Origin: Bacteroidota bacterium
Lineage (GTDB): Bacteria; Bacteroidota; Bacteroidia; Bacteroidales; VadinHA17
Direction of reading: 5' to 3'
NCBI GenBank assembly: GCA_030631445.1
Contig: DAOVLD010000075.1
Coordinates: 1-7,582, forward strand
Length of the DNA: 7,582 nucleotides
Each line of letters opens with the position of its first letter. The first letter of the stretch is position 1. A program made the position numbers and the translations under genes. The notes beneath the pieces were generated by a model that did no database searches, had not been told where the DNA came from, and saw nothing but the letters and a program-made list of their open reading frames with translations. Below, in pieces: positions 7,480 to 7,582 of the stretch.

Positions 7480-7514
7480 ACTGGTTACTAGTTACTGGTT
7501 ACTGGTTATTGGTT
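7480..7514. repeat. Heptamer tandem array ACTGGTT upstream of the minus-strand operon
   Basis: Units are ACTGGTT (7480-7486), ACTAGTT (7487-7493), ACTGGTT (7494-7500), ACTGGTT (7501-7507) and ATTGGTT (7508-7514). They lie 14 to 48 bases upstream of the tviB-type start codon, and read AACCAGT-like units on the operon's coding strand. No clear Bacteroidota promoter (TTG near -33 with TAnnTTTG near -7) can be picked out around it. Confidence 0.92.
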
Positions 7515-7543
7515 AGTCAATGCCTAAATAACGTTGACCTTAA

Positions 7544-7577
7544 ACTCTTCATTCTTCCTCTTCACTCTTTGCTCTCA
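7544..7577. repeat. Degenerate heptamer array ACTCTTC at the window edge
   Basis: Units are ACTCTTC (7544-7550), ATTCTTC (7551-7557), a six-base CTCTTC (7558-7563), ACTCTTT (7564-7570) and GCTCTCA (7571-7577). The register is kept apart from one missing base. It is pyrimidine-rich and may continue beyond the window. With the array at 7480-7514 it makes up more than half of the 116-base gene-free end. Confidence 0.6.
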
Positions 7578-7582
7578 GCACT

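Noticed and set aside
4100..7491. Plus-strand open frames opposite rfbB, galE and the dehydrogenase, up to 118 codons
   Set aside because: They are antisense to well-conserved genes, with Phe/Ser/Cys-rich compositions typical of reverse-frame reading.
7480..7514. Phase-variable coding repeat changing reading frame
   Set aside because: A 7-bp unit would shift frame if coding, but the array lies outside any supported gene, so at most it affects expression.

Overview
The window is AT-rich DNA that most likely comes from a member of the Bacteroidota, probably Bacteroidales or Marinilabiliales-like. Three things point there. The 663-residue gene at 2008-3999 belongs to the DUF4954 family, which I know mainly from Bacteroidota. 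None of the five genes has a convincing Shine-Dalgarno sequence; their leaders are A/T-rich, as is typical of the phylum. The intergenic spaces carry short 7-bp tandem arrays. There are no RNA genes, insertion sequences or CRISPR arrays.

Layout. Two plus-strand genes occupy the left half: glmS (40-1875, glucosamine-6-phosphate synthase) and the DUF4954 left-handed beta-helix protein (2008-3999). A convergent 85-bp gap (4000-4084) holds a 9-bp tandem array. The right half is a minus-strand sugar-nucleotide operon, read from right to left: a TviB/WbpO-type UDP-HexNAc 6-dehydrogenase (7466-6204), galE (6202-5174) and rfbB (5140-4085). The first two genes are separated by one base. The last 116 bases (7467-7582) contain no gene and are largely heptamer repeats.

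How the genes fit together. GlmS commits fructose-6-phosphate to amino sugars and so to UDP-GlcNAc. The operon can interconvert hexose or HexNAc epimers (GalE), oxidise UDP-HexNAc to a uronic acid (TviB/WbpO type) and make dTDP-4-keto-6-deoxyglucose (RfbB). Together these look like precursor supply for an acidic surface glycan, capsule or O-antigen. The rest of the dTDP-rhamnose pathway and all glycosyltransferases lie outside the window.

Most unusual features. (1) Five separate heptamer arrays have different sequences but all fit an AYT-NNNN unit (Y = C or T) on one strand or the other. Two of them, in opposite orientation between glmS and the DUF4954 gene, can form a 12-bp RNA stem. (2) The DUF4954 protein has no known function; it has a striking His/Ser/Asn-rich conserved block and lies directly downstream of glmS. 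The five coding genes look intact, and I see no clear new multi-gene system.
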